Shown here: positions 17,867 through 27,189 of the stretch, piece by piece
Layout: each line of letters begins with the position of its first letter
How positions within the stretch are numbered: position 1 is the first letter of the stretch
Origin: CAXWPM01 sp965206125
Lineage (GTDB): Bacteria; Acidobacteriota; Terriglobia; 20CM-2-55-15
Reading direction: 5' to 3'
Assembly (NCBI GenBank): GCA_965206125.1
Contig: CBDBIN010000038.1
Location: forward strand, 62,001 to 126,000
Length of the DNA stretch: 64,000 nt
Notes under the pieces: model-generated
Database searches by the model: none
What the model saw: the letters and a program-made list of their open reading frames with translations, nothing else
Told to the model about the DNA's origin: nothing
Program-made: the position numbers and the translations under genes

Positions 17867-18066
17867 GGTCGGTTTGTTGTCTCTATTGGTGAAGGCGCAG
17901 TCGGGCCGGGGCAACTATCATGTGCGGACGAAAAAAAACGACGAGGCGTGAGAAAGGCCGTGGGTCTTGCCGGCAAAACGGAAAGGCTGCCCGTGGCTGG
18001 ATGGCGGCTGTCAGGGTGAGAGTTAGATTCGCTCTTGGGCGACTTAAACGGCGCTCCAACAGGCCA

Positions 18067-18639
18067 CTAGTTCACGCGCCTGACACGTGTGTCGTTAAGA
18101 TCGCAGAAAAGCTCGGCGAACTTCTGGTTTCTGAACATCATTTCGTGGTTGGGTCCCCAATTGGGAATAAACGCGTTGCATTTCGCGACATGGCCGCGCA
18201 GATTCGCTTTCGGCCTCACGGCGTAACTCAAAAGCAGAATAAGTAGGAAAACGGCCGCCCCTATTGCAGTAACGGTCTCCGGATCCATTCCTGGAGAAAG
18301 GGAGCCGGCGGCGTATGCTCCCCCCATCCCCCCCAGCCAGCCCAACCATGCGAGCAGCCCCCGGCCGAATCGCCGGTTCTTGCAGCGGTCGCACCAGGGG
18401 ATCTGTATCACCCCTCCCGTGGGAAGTACTTCGTGTTTGTCGATCTGTTCCGCTAGGGCGAGGCAACAACAACACAGCGTGGGGGTTTTGTATACGCTCG
18501 GACTGGGGCATTGGATTCTCTTCGAGAACATCGCACCAACCGCTGGGGTCCCGCAGCTCGGGCACTTCTTCGCCTCATATCCCAGGTCATGGGCGCAACC
18601 AACGCATAATGGCCGTGGCGGTCGAAGTTCCTCAGACAT
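18067..18639 (-). CDS. Zinc-ribbon membrane protein of unknown function
   Basis: 190 aa from the ATG at 18639 (MSEELRPPRPLCVGC, GGAG upstream); the longer frame to 18750 runs into repeat DNA. The N-terminal third carries three CxxC-type pairs (CVGCAHDL, CPSCGT, CCCCLAL) plus CDRC, probably two zinc ribbons. Two adjacent membrane helices follow (LLAWLGWLGGMGGAYAAG and AIGAAVFLLILLLSYAV), then a cytosolic tail (NHEMMFRNQKFAELFCDLN). No family recognised. Lies at the right edge of the accessory block. Confidence 0.6.
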   Translation of the reverse strand: MSEELRPPRPLCVGCAHDLGYEAKKCPSCGTPAVGAMFSKRIQCPSPSVYKTPTLCCCCLALAEQIDKHEVLPTGGVIQIPWCDRCKNRRFGRGLLAWLGWLGGMGGAYAAGSLSPGMDPETVTAIGAAVFLLILLLSYAVRPKANLRGHVAKCNAFIPNWGPNHEMMFRNQKFAELFCDLNDTRVRRVN

Positions 18640-18773
18640 CGCTAACTCTCCATCATGCCCCGCACTTCCCTCCCGTTCCTCTCCCCCGCAGTCAATGAGA
18701 GATTTCGAATTCGCAATTTCGCAGTTCCAATGCGGATCTTTAATAATCACTCTGCATTAGCCAGGCATTCCGG

Positions 18774-18842
18774 CGGATTGCAGATTTCCAATTGGAAACT
18801 CCGCATTGATCATCGTTCATTCGAAATTCGAGATCGGAAATT
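18774..18842 (+). repeat. 69-bp imperfect direct repeat, right copy
   Basis: Partner of 11222-11290, same orientation, about five substitutions in 69. It contains the palindrome TTTCCAATTGGAAA, which the left copy has with one change, and lies 32 bp from the fur stop codon. Confidence 0.75.
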
Positions 18843-18873
18843 GTCAAGGGACGGTCGGACCTACGCTATGAGA

Positions 18874-19311
18874 TCAGCTACGGCACTCGTTGCACAGACC
18901 GTAAATATGGAGCTTGTGGTCCAGCACCTTGAAGCCCAGCTTGCGTGACGCCCTGTCCTGGGCTTTCTCTATTGCCTCATTCAGGAATTCGATCGACGTG
19001 CCGCATTCGGTGCACACCAGGTGGTCGTGGTGGGTGTGATTGTAGAGTTGCTCGTACCGCGTAACACCGTCGGCAAGATCGATCTCTCGCGCCAGGCCGC
19101 ACTCGCTGAAAAGCCTCATTGCACGGTAGACGGTCGTATATCCGATTCGGGGATCCGCCGCCTTGACTTCTTTATGGACGTCTTCGACGCTGCGGTGCCC
19201 CTCGCCGGTGAGGAATGTGTCCAGAATCAAGCGCCGGTGGGGCGTCTCCTTGAGCCGCCTGCGTTCGAGGTAATCCCGAAACACCAGCATCTCCGGAGAG
19301 ATCTTCTTCAT
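18874..19311 (-). CDS. Fur-family metalloregulator
   Basis: 145 aa. A winged-helix N-terminal domain (KETPHRRLILDTFLTGEGHRS, GYTTVYRAMRLFSECGLA) is followed by the metal-binding dimerisation domain with HTHHDHLVCTECG and a C-terminal CNEC. The HHDH/CxxC arrangement is canonical Fur/PerR/Zur; which metal it senses cannot be decided, though the two CxxC motifs imply a structural zinc. It starts 5 nt after the rseP stop, so it is probably co-transcribed with the protease. Confidence 0.9.
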   Translation of the reverse strand: MKKISPEMLVFRDYLERRRLKETPHRRLILDTFLTGEGHRSVEDVHKEVKAADPRIGYTTVYRAMRLFSECGLAREIDLADGVTRYEQLYNHTHHDHLVCTECGTSIEFLNEAIEKAQDRASRKLGFKVLDHKLHIYGLCNECRS

Positions 19312-19316
19312 GGCTG

Positions 19317-20642
19317 CTACTGGCTTGAAGGAATGAGTTTGACGACATCGTTGTAGAGAACGAAAACCGTCAGCACTATCAGGAACACGAAGCTGAACTG
19401 GACGATGCGCTCCTTGACCGCGAGGCTGAGATCGTGACCCATGATGCCCTCAATCATCAACAGCAGCATCACACCGCCGTCCAGGATCGGGATCGGCAGC
19501 AGGTTCAGAATGCCCAGGTTCAGACTGATCAGCGCCATCAGACTTATCAATGGCGCCAGGCCGAGCTGGAATGCCTGTCCCGACACGCGGACGATACCGA
19601 TCGGTCCGTCCAGTGATCTCATCGAGGTTTCGCGTTTGACCAACCGGCCGAGGATTTCGAAGATAAGCATCCCGTTTGCCGCGTTCGTACGGATCGATCG
19701 ATCCAGCGCGTCGATCACGCCCAGTTTGATCATGACCATCGGCATCATCGGCATCTGGATGCCGATCATGCGTTGGCCGTCGTCGTTCAATTCCGGGCGA
19801 ACCTCGAGGTTGATCGCTTCGCCGTCGCGGAGGACCGTCAGCGGAATGATGTCTGACGGCATCGACTGGATCAGTGCCTGGATCGTGCGCCCCGATGTGC
19901 TCAGCCCGATGTCTCCGATCTGAACGATTTCGTCTCCGGGGAGCAGGCCTCCTCTTTCCGCCGGCGTGTTCTGACCGGTGAAGGCCGCAACGAACACCCG
20001 GAAGTGAGGTCCCATCCCTGCATAGCCGCTCTCGCTGGGCCCTCGTTGCACCGGAGTCACGGTTGTCTCGATGATTTCCCCGGACCGCTCCAGCCTGGTG
20101 AGGATCGGTTGTTCCGCGCTGAGAATCGTCTTGATGTCGACCTCCTGCCAGGTCGGGTTGACTTCGCCATCGAACTCGACGATCAGATCTCCGGGCCGGA
20201 CTCCCGCCTCTTCCGCGGCCGAACCCGCTTCGACGATGCCCACGCGCGCCTCGCTCTCGAGATGTTCGGGAACCTCGCTGCCGTACACATAGAGGCCTGC
20301 CAGCAACACGACCGCGAGGACGATGTTCATGGCCGGGCCCGCGGCTGCTACGAGGAAGCGCTGCCACTTGGGCTTGGACATGAATTCGTCGCTGTCTCCA
20401 GTGACTTCGTCACCGGGATTCTCTCCCGACATCTTTACGTACCCGCCCAGAGGGAACGCGCTGATGCGGTAGTCCGTGTCGCCGTACTTGTAACCGACGA
20501 TTCGGGGACCAAACCCTACAGAGAAGGTTTCCACGCGGATCTTGAACAGTTTGGCGACCAGGAAGTGCCCCAGCTCGTGGAGCACGATAATGACGCCCAG
20601 AACGACAAGGGCAACGGCAATGTTCGAGAGTACGCTGATCAT
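19317..20642 (-). CDS. rseP: Site-2 intramembrane protease RseP
   Basis: 441 aa. Cuts anti-sigma factors and remnant signal peptides within the membrane. The zinc motif HELGH is in the first helix (VIIVLHELGHFLVAKLF); the second motif, NLLPIPILDGG, is near residue 385. Two PDZ domains lie between (AGVRPGDLIVEFDGEV and GGLLPGDEIVQIGDI), as in E. coli RseP. It follows dxr on the same strand after a 170-bp gap, the usual uppS-cdsA-dxr-rseP order. Confidence 0.95.
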   Translation of the reverse strand: MISVLSNIAVALVVLGVIIVLHELGHFLVAKLFKIRVETFSVGFGPRIVGYKYGDTDYRISAFPLGGYVKMSGENPGDEVTGDSDEFMSKPKWQRFLVAAAGPAMNIVLAVVLLAGLYVYGSEVPEHLESEARVGIVEAGSAAEEAGVRPGDLIVEFDGEVNPTWQEVDIKTILSAEQPILTRLERSGEIIETTVTPVQRGPSESGYAGMGPHFRVFVAAFTGQNTPAERGGLLPGDEIVQIGDIGLSTSGRTIQALIQSMPSDIIPLTVLRDGEAINLEVRPELNDDGQRMIGIQMPMMPMVMIKLGVIDALDRSIRTNAANGMLIFEILGRLVKRETSMRSLDGPIGIVRVSGQAFQLGLAPLISLMALISLNLGILNLLPIPILDGGVMLLLMIEGIMGHDLSLAVKERIVQFSFVFLIVLTVFVLYNDVVKLIPSSQ

Positions 20643-20677
20643 GAATCCTTTCCGGTTGCAGTCGTAAACAGCTGGAA

Positions 20678-20689
20678 ACTAGTGTCCTG
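20678..20689 (+). repeat. ACTAGTGTCCTG motif (solo IS-end-like), copy C
   Basis: Identical 12-mer at 29153-29164, and its first ten bases form the termini of the IS4-type element. Lies in the rseP-dxr gap with no transposase nearby. Confidence 0.4.
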
Positions 20690-20812
20690 CAATTCTAACA
20701 GTCTCGACTCGATGCGGAAACCTCCGAGTCCCCGGGCACCGATATCCAAGGTTGATAGCCGTTGGACGTTCCCTCGGCCGGTCGGTTACAGATCTGTAGC
20801 AGACCGTCACCT

Positions 20813-21976
20813 TTAAGCCATCGTTGTTCGGGCTCGGGCGATTTCGCGGGCGCTTCGGTCCGCTTCGAGAATCGCCCCAACACTATCGGCAGGGGTTGGA
20901 TCGTGCTCGTCGAGGACACGCTCGATGATCCGGGGAATTTCGGTGAACGTCACACGCTTGGCGAGGAAAGCTTCGACCGCCACTTCGTCGGCAGCGTTCA
21001 GAGCCGCAGGAGCGGTGCCTCCCATGTCGAGGGCACGGTATGCAAGAGGGAGGCAAGGGAATTTTTGACGGTCCGGAACACGAAACTCCAGCGCTGGTAT
21101 CGCCGACCAGTCCAGGGTCTCGATCGAAGAACCGACCCTGTCCGGGTAGGTCAGCGCGTATTGAATCGGGCCGCGCATATCGGCAGTGCCCATCTGGGCG
21201 ATTACAGAGCCGTCGACGAATTCGACCATCGAGTGGATGATCGACTGGGGGTGAACGACTATGTCGATCGATGTGGCATTGATGCCGAACAGCCAGCGCG
21301 CTTCGATGACTTCCAGGCCCTTGTTCATCAGAGTTGCCGAGTCGATTGTGATTCGGGGACCCATTTTCCATGTGGGATGATCCAGGGCCTCGGCCTGAGT
21401 GACCGATACAAAATCCGACGCGGGCCTGTCAAGAAACGGCCCGCCCGATGCGGTGAGAATCAGGCGCCCGACTTCCGAACCTGACCCGGCTCGGAGGCAC
21501 TGATCGATGGCGTTGTGTTCGCTGTCGACCGGCAGGATGACGCCGCCGGAACCTGCCGCTGTTTTCCGGAGCAGCTCGCCTGCCAGTACCATCGCCTCCT
21601 TGTTTGCGAGGGCAACCGTGTGTCCCGCTGCGAGAGCTGAATATGTGGGCTCGAGTCCGGCGGCCCCTACGGCCGCGGAAACCACGACGTCCGCTTCCCC
21701 AAGAGCGGCGAGCCGCGCCAGACCCTCGGTTCCCGTGAACAGCTCGGGCACGCTGAGGCCGCGTTCTCCACAGGCTTTGACAAACGGCGCGACCGACCGA
21801 GAATCCGCAATCGCGACGATTTCAGGACGATGTTCCGACACCTGCTCGGCGAGCGTGTCGACCGACGAATGAGCGCCGAGGGCAAAGACCTTCAGGCGGC
21901 CATCCAGGTGCTTGACAACCTCCAGCGTGTTCCGTCCGACCGAACCGGTAGAGCCAATGATCGTAAGACGCTTCAT
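20813..21976 (-). CDS. dxr: 1-deoxy-D-xylulose-5-phosphate reductoisomerase
   Basis: 387 aa. Converts DXP to MEP with NADPH, the committed step of the non-mevalonate isoprenoid pathway. The ATG at 21976 overlaps the cdsA stop (ATGA) and gives the family start MKRLTIIGSTGSVGRNTLEV. Metal and substrate motifs: ALANKEAMVLAG, LPVDSEHNAI, LTASGGPFLDRP, MGPRITIDSATLMNKGLEVIEA. Feeds isopentenyl units to UppS in the same operon. Confidence 0.97.
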   Translation of the reverse strand: MKRLTIIGSTGSVGRNTLEVVKHLDGRLKVFALGAHSSVDTLAEQVSEHRPEIVAIADSRSVAPFVKACGERGLSVPELFTGTEGLARLAALGEADVVVSAAVGAAGLEPTYSALAAGHTVALANKEAMVLAGELLRKTAAGSGGVILPVDSEHNAIDQCLRAGSGSEVGRLILTASGGPFLDRPASDFVSVTQAEALDHPTWKMGPRITIDSATLMNKGLEVIEARWLFGINATSIDIVVHPQSIIHSMVEFVDGSVIAQMGTADMRGPIQYALTYPDRVGSSIETLDWSAIPALEFRVPDRQKFPCLPLAYRALDMGGTAPAALNAADEVAVEAFLAKRVTFTEIPRIIERVLDEHDPTPADSVGAILEADRSAREIARARTTMA

Positions 21977-22731
21977 ATTCGGAGAAGCCAATAGAAAGCC
22001 GGAGCAGCGAACAGCAGGCTATCAATACGGTCCAGAAAGCCACCGTGGCCGGGCAACAGGACTCCTGAATCCTTGACGTTCGCTCCTCTTTTGAGCGCAG
22101 ATTCGGCCAAATCGCCAACCTGGGCGGCAATGGCCGTGACGGCCGCCACTGCGGCCATTCGAGAGTAAGATATCCCGAGAATCTCAGCGCCCAGCAATGA
22201 TCCGATCAGGATTGACGCCGCGCCGCCAATCAGGGCGCCTTCCACCGTCTTGTTGGGGCTCACTCTTGCCAGCTGCCGGCGTCCGAATGCCCGGCCTCCG
22301 TAGTATGCACCAGCGTCCCCGCCCCACACGATTCCCAGAAGGACGAGAACGGCCGACCGATCGAGAAGCGCCAGGAAGCCGAGCAATAATGAAGTGTAGA
22401 GGAGACCGAGTGCACCGGCGCCCAGACGGGTCAGCACTGACGGTGAGGGGACGGCCGGTATCGCCGAGATCAGGAGCGCAACGAGGGCCGCGACGATCGT
22501 GCCCACCGTCCACAGGGGACCGAGAATGAAGGAAACCGTGACGACCGCACCGAACGGCAGCAACCAACGGCCCGGTCGTTCAAGCGAACCCCCGGCCGAC
22601 AGAGCGCAGAATTCCTCCAGGGCAAGTACGCCGACGAGTGCGACGGCGGCGGCGAACATCCAGTCCGGACTCCAAAGCGTGAGCGTAACGACGAGGACGA
22701 TGCCGACGACGGCGGTCAGAACGCGGGTCAT
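21973..22731 (-). CDS. cdsA: Phosphatidate cytidylyltransferase
   Basis: 252 aa, seven to eight hydrophobic segments. Makes CDP-diacylglycerol from phosphatidate and CTP. The family signature is at the C-terminus: SALKRGANVKDSGVLLPGHG and GGFLDRIDSL, preceded by SPNKTVEGALIGG. Overlaps dxr by 4 bp and follows uppS by 16 bp. Confidence 0.95.
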   Translation of the reverse strand: MTRVLTAVVGIVLVVTLTLWSPDWMFAAAVALVGVLALEEFCALSAGGSLERPGRWLLPFGAVVTVSFILGPLWTVGTIVAALVALLISAIPAVPSPSVLTRLGAGALGLLYTSLLLGFLALLDRSAVLVLLGIVWGGDAGAYYGGRAFGRRQLARVSPNKTVEGALIGGAASILIGSLLGAEILGISYSRMAAVAAVTAIAAQVGDLAESALKRGANVKDSGVLLPGHGGFLDRIDSLLFAAPAFYWLLRI

Positions 22732-22747
22732 TCTATGACGTCAGGGT

Positions 22748-23512
22748 TCAGGGCCGCGGGACCAGAGTTGCTACCAGACCACCGTAGCGGCGCTCCCGCT
22801 TCTGAAAGGCGATGATCGCCTCGAAGAGATGCCGCTTTCTGAAATCCGGCCAGAGAGTCTCCGTCACCCAGATTTCGGAATAGGCGATCTGCCACAGGAG
22901 AAAGTTGCTGACGCGGAGCTCACCGCTGGTCCGGATCAGCAGGTCCGGATCCGGAAGGTCGGCAGTATAGAGATGGCGCGCAATGTCGGCCTCGGTCACG
23001 CCGTCGAGTAAGCGGGGGTTGTCGCGCGCTTCTCGCAGGATTTCGTTCATCGCGTGCAACAGTTCTGTGCGGCCGCTGTAATTGAGCGCGACATTGAAGC
23101 GCAGCCCGGTGTTGCCGCGTGTCTTTTCGGTGGAGTGGTCTAACTCGACACGGATCGATCGGTCCAGCTTCCCGATGTCTCCGATAGTGCCGAAGCGGAT
23201 GTTGTTCTTATGGAGTGCGTCGAGCTCCTTTCCGAGGTATTCCTTGAGCAACTCCATCAGCGTCCGCACTTCGGCCCGGGGTCGCTTCCAGTTTTCCTTG
23301 GAGAAGGCGTACAAGGTGAGGGCCGGAACAGCTAGTTCCGCTGAAGTTTCGATGATTTCGCGGACCGACCCGATACCCGCCCGATGACCGGCCACCCGTG
23401 GCAGGTTTCGCCGGCTCGCCCATCGGCCGTTACCGTCCATGATTACGGCGATATGCTTGGGCAGGCTCTTGGGATCGATCAGGCTGCCCAGTTCCTTTTC
23501 CGCGCTCGACAT
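22748..23512 (-). CDS. uppS: Undecaprenyl diphosphate synthase
   Basis: 254 aa from the ATG at 23512 (MSSAEKELGS); the longer frame upstream crosses the intergenic gap. Builds C55-PP, the lipid carrier for peptidoglycan and O-glycans. The catalytic motif is HIAVIMDGNGRWA; also LTLYAFSKENWKRP, NVALNYSGRTEL, DPDLLIRTSGE and SNFLLWQIAYSEIW. First gene of the uppS-cdsA-dxr operon. Confidence 0.96.
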   Translation of the reverse strand: MSSAEKELGSLIDPKSLPKHIAVIMDGNGRWASRRNLPRVAGHRAGIGSVREIIETSAELAVPALTLYAFSKENWKRPRAEVRTLMELLKEYLGKELDALHKNNIRFGTIGDIGKLDRSIRVELDHSTEKTRGNTGLRFNVALNYSGRTELLHAMNEILREARDNPRLLDGVTEADIARHLYTADLPDPDLLIRTSGELRVSNFLLWQIAYSEIWVTETLWPDFRKRHLFEAIIAFQKRERRYGGLVATLVPRP

Positions 23513-23586
23513 CGGCGCATATGGTACCACTTTATGCTGAAAAGTTGATGGATCTAAAGCGTTTGACGGTGTAGGAGGTTCTCGTA

Positions 23587-24321
23587 TCAGTAAACCACCG
23601 ACACCATATGAAGTCCCTTCGCGGGCGCGGATGGACCCGCAGCGGCCCGGTCGGCCGCCTCGAAAATCGAGGAGATATCCCCGGCAGCAATGCGGCCGCG
23701 GCCGACCTCGATCAGCGTGCCGACGATCGTTCGAACCATGTACTGGAGGAACCCGTCCGCTTGTATCCGGAAAACCCACTCGTCCGGCCCCCGGTCCCAG
23801 CGGGCATCCAGGACATTCCGGACCCGGTCTTCCGCCGTGGTGGACGTGGCCGTGAACGATGTGAAGTCATGGCGCCCTACGAACAGAGCGGTCGCAAATT
23901 CGACCGCCTCGACATCGAGTTGATGGCCGACGGGATGGACGTACCGAGTGTGGAACGGGGACACGACCGGAGATGTCCACACATGATATTCATATCTTTT
24001 CGACTTAGCCGACTTTCGAGCATGGAACTCGAGGCGGACTTCCTCGACGGAGAGAACACGGATGTCTGGTGGCAGCAGGGCGTTCACGCCGCGGTCGAGT
24101 GCATCGAGGTCCATCGTCATTTCCGCGGTGAAATTCGCGATCTGACCGTGTGCGTGCACGCCCGCATCAGTACGTCCCGAGCCGTGTACCCTAATGGGTT
24201 GGTTCAGGATGCGACCGAGGATTTCCTCGAGCCTGCCCTGGACTGTAGGGACGCCTGGTTGGAACTGCCAGCCGTAATAGTCGGTCCCGTCGTACGCGAC
24301 GGTGAGTTTCAGGTTGCGCAT
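23587..24321 (-). CDS. truA: tRNA pseudouridine(38-40) synthase
   Basis: 244 aa from the ATG at 24321 (MRNLKLTVAYDGTDYYGWQ). Isomerises U38-U40 in the anticodon arm. The catalytic Asp is in GRTDAGVHAHGQ; also KRYEYHVW, GRHDFTSFTA and FLQYMVRTIVGTLIEVG. The upstream extension of the open frame runs under the divergent glycosyltransferase gene and is not coding. Confidence 0.95.
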   Translation of the reverse strand: MRNLKLTVAYDGTDYYGWQFQPGVPTVQGRLEEILGRILNQPIRVHGSGRTDAGVHAHGQIANFTAEMTMDLDALDRGVNALLPPDIRVLSVEEVRLEFHARKSAKSKRYEYHVWTSPVVSPFHTRYVHPVGHQLDVEAVEFATALFVGRHDFTSFTATSTTAEDRVRNVLDARWDRGPDEWVFRIQADGFLQYMVRTIVGTLIEVGRGRIAAGDISSIFEAADRAAAGPSAPAKGLHMVSVVY

Positions 24322-24430
24322 CAGATCGAGGCGCCGAAATATAGCATAGTAGTCCCTGGCAGGCAGGGCTGGTTTGATTGGACATTTCGGATTGCCAATC
24401 GAGGGTCGTTCACCGACCTGACCATTCATC

Positions 24431-25177
24431 ATGACGACTCCCATCAGCGCGATCATCATCACCCGCAACGAGGCTGATCGCATTGGCGAGACGGTACGTT
24501 CCCTCTCCGCGCTCTGTGACGAGGTGCTGGTAGTCGATTCCGAAAGCACGGACCGGACTGTGGAGGTTGCACACCAAGCGGGAGCACGGGTGCTGGTGCG
24601 TCACTGGACCGGTTATTCCGACCAGAAGAATCACGCGGCCACGGAAGCTGCCAACGATTGGGTGATCAGTATCGATGCGGATGAACGGCCGAGCCTCGCG
24701 CTCGCGAACGAGATCGGCGCATGGAAAATGCGCGTGCCGGATGAGGGGCCCGTCGCATGGTCCATGCCGAGACTGGTCTGTTACATGGGCCGTTGGATTC
24801 GGCACTCGGGCTGGTACCCCGACCGAAAGGTACGTCTCTACGACCGGCGACGCGCCGTATGGGAAGGAGACTATGTGCATGAGTCGCTGCGGGTCGACGG
24901 TGCGGTAGGTCGCTTCTCGGGAGACCTGCTGCACTTTCCATATCGATCAGTCGAGGACCATCATCGACGCATCGACCGCTACACGGCCCTGGCGGCCGAA
25001 GAAGCCCGCTCCCGAGGCCGCCGCTTCAACCCTTTGATGTTGATCCTGGGCCCTCCCGCCTATTTCCTGAAGACGTATCTACTCAAAGGCGGCCTCCTCG
25101 ATCGGTCCGCAGGACTGAGGATCGCCTACATGGGGGCCCGCTATGTTTTCATCAGGGAGTTCCGTATACTTCGCTGA
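24431..25177 (+). CDS. Family 2 glycosyltransferase (WaaE/KdtX-like)
   Basis: 248 aa. GT-A fold: ISAIIITRNEADRIGETVRS, then VLVVDSESTDRTVEVAHQAG and the DxD-containing SIDADERPS. The segments YMGRWIRHSGWYPDRKVRLY and WEGDYVHESLRVDG are typical of lipooligosaccharide core or capsule transferases of the WaaE/LgtF group. The C-terminus has an amphipathic or membrane-associated helix (PLMLILGPPAYFLKTYLLKG). The stop overlaps the next start (TGATG). Confidence 0.88.
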   Translation: MTTPISAIIITRNEADRIGETVRSLSALCDEVLVVDSESTDRTVEVAHQAGARVLVRHWTGYSDQKNHAATEAANDWVISIDADERPSLALANEIGAWKMRVPDEGPVAWSMPRLVCYMGRWIRHSGWYPDRKVRLYDRRRAVWEGDYVHESLRVDGAVGRFSGDLLHFPYRSVEDHHRRIDRYTALAAEEARSRGRRFNPLMLILGPPAYFLKTYLLKGGLLDRSAGLRIAYMGARYVFIREFRILR

Positions 25178-26013
25178 TGGAATTGGCGTTTGCCCTGCTT
25201 TTCGGCCTCGCGATCGGCAGCTTCCTGAACGTCTGCATTGCCCGCCTTCCTGCCGGTGAATCCATCACACGGCCTCGCTCACGGTGTCCCAAATGTCGCC
25301 ACCTGATCGTCTGGTACGACAACATTCCCGTGCTGAGCTACGTGCTGCTATGGGGGCGTTGCCGCCGGTGCAGGACATCGATTTCCGCGCGCTATCCCGG
25401 TGTCGAGGCCGCTACCGGGATTCTGAGCGTCCTCGTCTACCTGCAGTACGGACTGGGTCCAGCATGGGGAATCTATCTGGCGTTCGTGGCATCGATGATC
25501 GTCCTGGTCCTCATCGATCTGGACCATCGCATCCTGCCCGACGTGATCACGCTCAACGGGATCTGGGTCGGTATGATCGCCAGTATCTACCTGGCCGAGC
25601 CGAGCGGTCTCGCCCAACGCCTCCACGCCATGGTCGGGACCGGTGTCACGAACCCGCGTCTGCTCGCGTTGACAGCAAGCCTGGCAGGAATTGCGTTTGG
25701 GGGCGGGCTTCTGTGGGCCGTACGCGAAGCTTTCTACCGACTCCGCGGCGTTGAGGGCATGGGGCTCGGCGACGTTAAGATGATGGCGATGGTCGGCGCC
25801 TTCCTGGGTCTTCCTCTGACCCTGATGACGATCCTCCTCGGGTCGCTGCTCGGATCTGTGATCGGTCTGGCGTTTATGCGTCTGTCCGGCAAGGCAAGAG
25901 ACTACGAGCTTCCGTTCGGTACTTTTCTCGGAGGCGGGGCCATTGTGGCAGTGATCTACGGCAACGACTTGATCCGCTTCTACCTGGAGACTTTTTTTTC
26001 GCCACCGGCATGA
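25177..26013 (+). CDS. pilD: Type IV prepilin peptidase / N-methyltransferase
   Basis: 278 aa, about eight membrane helices. Cleaves and N-methylates type IV pilins and type II secretion pseudopilins. The cytoplasmic zinc loop has two CxxC pairs (CPKCRHLIVW, RCRRCRTS). The catalytic aspartates are in LIDLDHRILPD and GMGLGDVKM, so both the methylase and the GxGD protease parts are intact. It sits between the glycosyltransferase and a PilS-like kinase, each overlapping by 1-4 bp. Confidence 0.94.
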   Translation: MELAFALLFGLAIGSFLNVCIARLPAGESITRPRSRCPKCRHLIVWYDNIPVLSYVLLWGRCRRCRTSISARYPGVEAATGILSVLVYLQYGLGPAWGIYLAFVASMIVLVLIDLDHRILPDVITLNGIWVGMIASIYLAEPSGLAQRLHAMVGTGVTNPRLLALTASLAGIAFGGGLLWAVREAFYRLRGVEGMGLGDVKMMAMVGAFLGLPLTLMTILLGSLLGSVIGLAFMRLSGKARDYELPFGTFLGGGAIVAVIYGNDLIRFYLETFFSPPA

Positions 26014-27155
26014 GTCCCCCGTTGATTATTGCCCTCGGCGCCCTGGTTCTGGCGGGCATCGTATGGCTTATCGTCGTCTATCGGCGGGCCCAAAGCCGGC
26101 AGCGTCTCCTGAGCGAGTACATCACCAACAACATGCCGAGCGGCCTGGTCACTGTTGGTGCCGACGGTCTCATCACCGGACACAACCCGGCCAGCCAGAA
26201 CATCTACGGCTATGAATTGAGCACGGGACGTCCCCTTGCCGACCTGGTCGTGGAAAGCAGTCGGTTCGCGTCCGTGCTGGAACGCTGCCTGGGCAGTGGC
26301 GAGACTTTCACCCGTCTCGAGTTCAACGTCCCCGAGCCATCCGGCGCGCTGAAACGCATCGGAGTCAACCTGTCTCCCATCACGAGTCCAAGCAGCCAGA
26401 TCGACGGCGCGATCTGCTTGTTCTCGGACCTCACCGAGATCGTGAGATTGCAGGAACAGATCCGGCTGCAGGAAAACTACGCAGCTCTGGGAGAGATGTC
26501 GGCCGGCATCGCGCACGAATTCAAGAATTCCCTGGCGACCATCTCCGGTTATGCGCAGATGCTGGCGAAGGAATCCGATCCCGACTCCATCCGCTCGTAC
26601 GCCTCCGAGGTCGAGCGCGAGACCCGGTCCCTGGCTACAATCGTAACGGACTTCCTCAATTTCGCGCGGCCCGTCAATACATCGTTGCAGAGCATCGACC
26701 TCGCCGAACTCCTTCGCGAGTCGGTCGGTGAGCTGGAGAACCTGCGTCCGGGCGAATACACCGTGTCGCTGGATGCGCCAGAACCGATTGTCCTCCAATG
26801 CGATGCAACCCTGTTGAAACAGGCCGTGATGAATGTACTGATCAACGCGGTCGAGGCGCTGGAAGCGGCTGGATCGGTCGACGTGGCGCTCGAACGCGTC
26901 CGGGGAGGAAAGACGATCGTCGTCCGAGTCGAAGACAACGGACGCGGAATCGAGGGCGACGTATTTTCGAAGGTGTTTATTCCTTTCTTCACCACGAAGA
27001 CGGACGGCACAGGCTTGGGCCTGCCGCTGGTTCAGAAAATTGTCCTCGCCCACGGCGGGCGAATCGAGTTCGAAAGGCTGGACCCCGGAACCCGTGTGTC
27101 GCTGCTGTTACCCGCATCCAGGGCGGAGGATGACCCCGTAGTATCATCCGGCTGA
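26010..27155 (+). CDS. PAS sensor histidine kinase (NtrB/PilS-like)
   Basis: 381 aa. One N-terminal membrane helix (residues 3-24), a PAS domain (~38-145), the HisKA dimerisation helix with phospho-accepting His in GIAHEFKNSLATISGYAQML, and the ATPase domain: N box NVLINAVEAL, G1 VEDNGRGIEGD, F box FIPFFTTK, G2 GTGLGLPLVQKI. The operon link to prepilin peptidase and to an NtrC-type regulator suggests control of pili or secretion with sigma-54. ATGA overlap with pilD. Confidence 0.92.
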   Translation: MSPPLIIALGALVLAGIVWLIVVYRRAQSRQRLLSEYITNNMPSGLVTVGADGLITGHNPASQNIYGYELSTGRPLADLVVESSRFASVLERCLGSGETFTRLEFNVPEPSGALKRIGVNLSPITSPSSQIDGAICLFSDLTEIVRLQEQIRLQENYAALGEMSAGIAHEFKNSLATISGYAQMLAKESDPDSIRSYASEVERETRSLATIVTDFLNFARPVNTSLQSIDLAELLRESVGELENLRPGEYTVSLDAPEPIVLQCDATLLKQAVMNVLINAVEALEAAGSVDVALERVRGGKTIVVRVEDNGRGIEGDVFSKVFIPFFTTKTDGTGLGLPLVQKIVLAHGGRIEFERLDPGTRVSLLLPASRAEDDPVVSSG

Positions 27156-27189
27156 CAGCTGTGGTGGACTTTCCGGAGCCGATAGACTC

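Noticed and set aside
17920..18246. A 108-codon plus-strand frame antisense to the zinc-ribbon gene
   Set aside because: Arg/Lys-rich composition typical of a shadow frame, no start context; the minus-strand gene explains the region better.
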